This document shows positions 39,604-42,153 of a DNA stretch of 42,153 nucleotides, in pieces (within the stretch, counting starts at the first letter, position 1; each line of letters begins with the position of its first letter). Source of the stretch: JBBSTY01 sp038235385 (lineage in GTDB: Bacteria; Actinomycetota; Acidimicrobiia; Acidimicrobiales; Acidimicrobilacustridaceae); the NCBI GenBank assembly GCA_038235385.1, contig JBBSTY010000015.1:1-42153 (forward strand), given 5' to 3'. Below the pieces are notes generated by a model that was not told the origin of the DNA, did not search any database, and saw only the letters and a program-made list of their open reading frames with translations. The position numbers and the translations under genes were made by a program.

Positions 39604-39608
39604 CCGGT

Positions 39609-39635
39609 ACGGGGTCCTGCATCGCAGGACCCCGT
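39609..39635 (+). terminator. Intrinsic terminator after tRNA-Ser(GCT)
   Basis: A perfect 12-bp stem, ACGGGGTCCTGC and GCAGGACCCCGT, with the three-base loop ATC, followed by a short T run (TTTC). It begins six bases after the tRNA. Confidence 0.85.
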
Positions 39636-39763
39636 TTCGCGTCCGCATGCGCACGCGTTCGCCACCGGAGCGAGCAGGGACCGAGCGACCTCCGACGACG
39701 GCCGTGGTCGATCCGTGGTACCCATCGACGGACGGACGATCGTCCGAGATGGAGGAACGACCG

Positions 39764-40225
39764 ATGGAACCTCGCATGGATCTCGCACAGGTGGCACCCG
39801 ATGGCCTCGCCGCGGTGACGGGCCTCGAGACGTACGTCCGACGCCACCTCGACCGCGACCTGCTGGAGCTGGTGAAGCTGCGGGCGTCGATCATCAACGG
39901 GTGCGCGTTCTGCGTCGACATGCACTCGACCGACTGGCTGGGCCACGGCGAGGACGTGCGCCGGGTCATGGCGGTGGCGGCGTGGCACGAGTCGCCGTTC
40001 TTCTCCCACCGCGAGCGCACGATCCTGGCGTTGACCGATGCGGTCACGCGCTTGGACGAGGGCGGCGTTTCCGACGACCTGTGGGCCGAGGCGGCCGAGG
40101 AGCTCGGCGACGAGCTGCTGGCCAACGTGCTCCTGGCGATCGCCACCATCAACGTGTGGAACCGGATCGCGGTGCCCACCCGCTCCGCCCCGCCGCCCCT
40201 GGCATCGTCCTCACCGCACCGCTGA
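39764..40225 (+). CDS. Carboxymuconolactone decarboxylase/AhpD-like protein
   Basis: 153 residues. The AhpD-type redox site CAFCVDMHS (C-x-x-C-x3-H) follows LVKLRASIINGCAFC, and the second half has HRERTILALTDAVTRLDEGG and WNRIAVPTR, both typical of the CMD family. Such proteins reduce alkyl hydroperoxides or act as peroxidase partners; the physiological reductant is unknown. GGAGGA lies seven bases before the ATG. It follows a tRNA terminator, so it starts a new transcript, possibly shared with the LigD-like gene 54 bases on. Confidence 0.9.
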   Translation: MEPRMDLAQVAPDGLAAVTGLETYVRRHLDRDLLELVKLRASIINGCAFCVDMHSTDWLGHGEDVRRVMAVAAWHESPFFSHRERTILALTDAVTRLDEGGVSDDLWAEAAEELGDELLANVLLAIATINVWNRIAVPTRSAPPPLASSSPHR

Positions 40226-40279
40226 CGGGTGACGCCGAGGTGCGACGTCGGCCAGGCTGGGCGTCAGGAGGTCGGAGCG

Positions 40280-41977
40280 ATGGTCGAGCGAGCAGCATCC
40301 ACCACAGGGGGCGGCCGCGGCGGGACGAAGGCCGCCACCTCGAAGGCGACGACCGACAACGACGCCGCCGACCTCGGCGCCGACGTGCTCGCCGAGTACC
40401 GGCGCAAGCGGGACTTCGCCACGACACCGGAACCGCCCGCCGTGCTCGCCGATGCCGACGGCAACCGGTTCGTGGTGCAACGCCACCGCGCCCGTCAACG
40501 GCACTACGACCTCCGGTTGGAGATGGGCGGCGTGCTCGTGAGCTGGGCCGTGCCGAAGGGTCCCACCCTCGACCCGAAGGTCCGCCGCATGGCGGTGCAC
40601 GTCGAGGACCACCCGGTCGACTACTTCGACTTCGAAGGCGTGATCCCCAAGGGCGAGTACGGCGGCGGCGACGTGATCGTCTGGGACTGGGGCACCTGGG
40701 AGCTGGCCAAGGGCGACGACCCGGTGGCGGCGGTCGAGGCCGGGGACCTGCACTTCACGCTGCGAGGCGAGAAGCTGCAGGGCCGGTTCGTGTTGGTGAA
40801 GTCGAAGCGCCAGCAGGGTTCACGGGACAACCAGTGGCTGCTGCTGCACAAGGCCGACGACCTCGCCGTGCCCGGGTGGGACCCCGAGGATCATCCCGAG
40901 TCGGTTCTCAGCGGGCGCACCAACGAGGAGGTCGCCGCCGATCCCAACGCGGTGTGGCACGCCGATCGGGACGGCGCGGAGGGCACGGAAGCCGCGAGCG
41001 ACGACGAGCTTCCGGCGATCGACGTCGCCATGCCCACCGATGCCGAGCTCGTCGCGCTGGACGAGCTGGGGCCCAAGGGAGGGCTGTGGAACCTGGGCGG
41101 TCAGGACATCAAGCTCACGAACCTCGACAAGGTCCTGTTCCCCGCCGTCGACGATCGCACCGCCGTGACCAAGCGGGATCTCGTCCGCTACCACGCACGG
41201 GTCGCGCCGTTCATGCTCGCCTACCTCGCCGACCGTCCGGTCAACATGTACCGGTTCCCCGACGGGGTGACGAAGAAGGGGTTCTGGCACAAGAGCGCGG
41301 CGCAGGCGCCCGACTGGGTGACCCGCTACACCTACGACGAGCGTCGCGAGGGGGAGACCGAGGAGTACGCGGTGATCGATTCCGCTGCCGCGCTGGTGTG
41401 GGCGGCGCAGTACGGGGCGGTCGAGCTGAACCCGTGGACGTCGCGCTGCCGCGACTCGCAGGAGCCGACGTGGGCGATGATCGACATCGACCCGGGCGAG
41501 GCGTCGACGTTCGACGACGTGCTCGTCCTGGCCCGCCTGTACCGGACGGCGCTCGAGCACCTCGGGGTGCAGGGATGCCCGAAGGTCACCGGTAAGCGCG
41601 GCATCCAGATCTGGGTGCCCGTCGCTCGCGGGTACGAGTTCGCCGACACGCGGGACTTCGTGGAGGGCGTCTCGCGTGCCATCGGTGCCACCGTCCCCGA
41701 GCTGGTGGCGTGGGAGTGGCGCACCGATGAGCGGGGCGGGCGCATCCGGCTCGACTACACCCAGAACGCGGTCAACAAGACACTGGTCGCGCCCTTCAGC
41801 GCCCGGCCCGCGCCGGGCGCCCCCGTGTCGGTTCCGATCACCTGGGACGAGCTCGACGACCCCGAGCTCCGGCCCGACTCGTGGTCGGTCCACACCGTCC
41901 TCGACCGCCTCGCCGACGTCGGCGACCCCCTGCGGCCGCTCGTCGGCCTCCAGCAGCCGATGCCCACGTTGACGTGA
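40280..41977 (+). CDS. LigD-like 3'-phosphoesterase/polymerase, no ligase domain
   Basis: 565 residues. N-terminal 3'-phosphoesterase (PE) domain about 35-190 with HRARQRHYDLRLE, matching the known catalytic H-x5-H-x-D-x-R, and EDHPVDYFDFEG, giving the further H and Y. C-terminal polymerase/primase (PolDom) domain about 275-560: NLDKVLFP opening, metal-binding IDIDPGE, and TQNAVNKTLVAPFSARPAPG. The site usually written TSGGKGLH reads VTGKRGIQ, so nucleotide contacts differ. No ATP-dependent ligase domain (EG-type lysine motif) is present. It is expected to trim and fill DNA ends in Ku-dependent repair, with a separate ligase. The ATG 40280 has AGGAGG eight bases upstream. No ku gene lies in the window. 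Confidence 0.92.
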   Translation: MVERAASTTGGGRGGTKAATSKATTDNDAADLGADVLAEYRRKRDFATTPEPPAVLADADGNRFVVQRHRARQRHYDLRLEMGGVLVSWAVPKGPTLDPKVRRMAVHVEDHPVDYFDFEGVIPKGEYGGGDVIVWDWGTWELAKGDDPVAAVEAGDLHFTLRGEKLQGRFVLVKSKRQQGSRDNQWLLLHKADDLAVPGWDPEDHPESVLSGRTNEEVAADPNAVWHADRDGAEGTEAASDDELPAIDVAMPTDAELVALDELGPKGGLWNLGGQDIKLTNLDKVLFPAVDDRTAVTKRDLVRYHARVAPFMLAYLADRPVNMYRFPDGVTKKGFWHKSAAQAPDWVTRYTYDERREGETEEYAVIDSAAALVWAAQYGAVELNPWTSRCRDSQEPTWAMIDIDPGEASTFDDVLVLARLYRTALEHLGVQGCPKVTGKRGIQIWVPVARGYEFADTRDFVEGVSRAIGATVPELVAWEWRTDERGGRIRLDYTQNAVNKTLVAPFSARPAPGAPVSVPITWDELDDPELRPDSWSVHTVLDRLADVGDPLRPLVGLQQPMPTLT

Positions 41978-41991
41978 CCGCCCCGGCCGCG

Positions 41992-42005
41992 GTCGGGCGC
42001 CCGAC
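41992..42005. repeat. 14-bp perfect palindrome
   Basis: GTCGGGC directly followed by GCCCGAC, 15 bases after the LigD-like stop. It could be a weak terminator or a protein site; it has no loop bases and no U tract. Confidence 0.35.
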
Positions 42006-42077
42006 GACAGGACCCGCTCCGAGCCAACCGCTTTCGCTCTCACCAGGGCCCGCCGCTAAGCTGCTCCGGCTCACCCT

Positions 42078-42151
42078 GCGCTCGTAGCTCAATTGGATAG
42101 AGCATCTGACTACGGATCAGAAGGTTGGGGATTCGAGTTCCTCCGAGCGCA
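42078..42151 (+). tRNA. tRNA-Arg(ACG)
   Basis: 74 bases ending two bases before the window edge. Acceptor GCGCTCG/CGAGCGC, D arm AGCTCAATTGGATAGAGC, anticodon stem TCTGA/TCAGA with the loop CTACGGA, giving anticodon ACG, which is expected to be edited to ICG for CGN codons. T arm GGGGA-TTCGAGT-TCCTC. Discriminator A is followed by CC at the edge, so an encoded CCA cannot be judged. Confidence 0.95.
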
Positions 42152-42153
42152 CC

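Overview
The window comes from a high-G+C actinobacterium. The gene set (mycobacterial/actinobacterial DUF2516, TIGR03086 and SRPBCC families, TopA with a lysine-rich tail, topA–MFS–holB order, single-polypeptide sigma/anti-sigma fusions, frequent GTG starts and probable leaderless transcripts) fits the phylum; the class Acidimicrobiia is my guess from the overall style, not something shown. Apart from the extreme left end the DNA looks like ordinary chromosome.

Layout. 1–870 (minus): the beginning of a type 3 BREX phage-defence locus, brxF followed by the N-terminus of brxC, cut by the window edge. 871–1489: about 620 bases of lower-G+C DNA with possible gene remnants. 1490–1562: tRNA-Thr(CGT), whose 3' end faces the BREX DNA, so it is a plausible island insertion point. 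1683–2465: a secreted lipoprotein. 2646–7948: two tandem, overlapping PAS/GAF/GGDEF/EAL proteins with degenerate GGDEF motifs and intact EAL residues. 7977–9460: an ArsR regulator, SRPBCC protein and TIGR03086 protein in an overlapping operon, with a clear promoter and two matching inverted repeats. 9508–14982 (minus): topA, an MFS transporter and holB. 15140–16708: an unknown small protein, Bfd-like ferredoxin, bacterioferritin and a cupin. 16737–19020 (minus): a hypothetical gene, then an ECF sigma factor with its membrane partner. 19089–22876 (minus): nitrilase-family amidase, THUMP/methyltransferase, and an ECF sigma factor fused to a zinc anti-sigma motif, a membrane segment and an outer domain.

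23196–24002: short-chain dehydrogenase. 24003–26982 (minus): a secreted alpha/beta hydrolase and an alkylsulfatase-like metallo-beta-lactamase (MBL) protein. 27040–29166 (minus): a PAS–GGDEF protein with an intact GGDEF and a second MBL hydrolase. 29230–30234: ketopantoate-reductase-like protein. 30328–31176 (minus) and 31305–32369 (plus): PaaX-type regulator and divergent fatty-acid desaturase. 32441: small membrane protein. 32793–34905 (minus): larC and larB for the nickel-pincer cofactor, divergent from pheA (34925). Then tRNA-Ser(GGA), a Tat-exported small subunit with a GMC oxidoreductase, a multi-spanning membrane protein, tRNA-Ser(GCT), an AhpD-like protein, a LigD-like 3'-phosphoesterase/polymerase without a ligase domain, and tRNA-Arg(ACG) at the right edge.

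Themes: c-di-GMP signalling (one probable synthase, two probable phosphodiesterases), iron handling (Bfd plus bacterioferritin), two separate ECF signalling modules, and many genes whose -10-like TAnnnT element lies only 6–8 bases before the start codon, which suggests leaderless mRNAs. The strongest oddities are the BREX-3 start with a BrxF lacking a recognisable P-loop beside a tRNA gene, the tRNA-Ser(GGA) with G instead of U at position 33, and the sigma/anti-sigma fusion.
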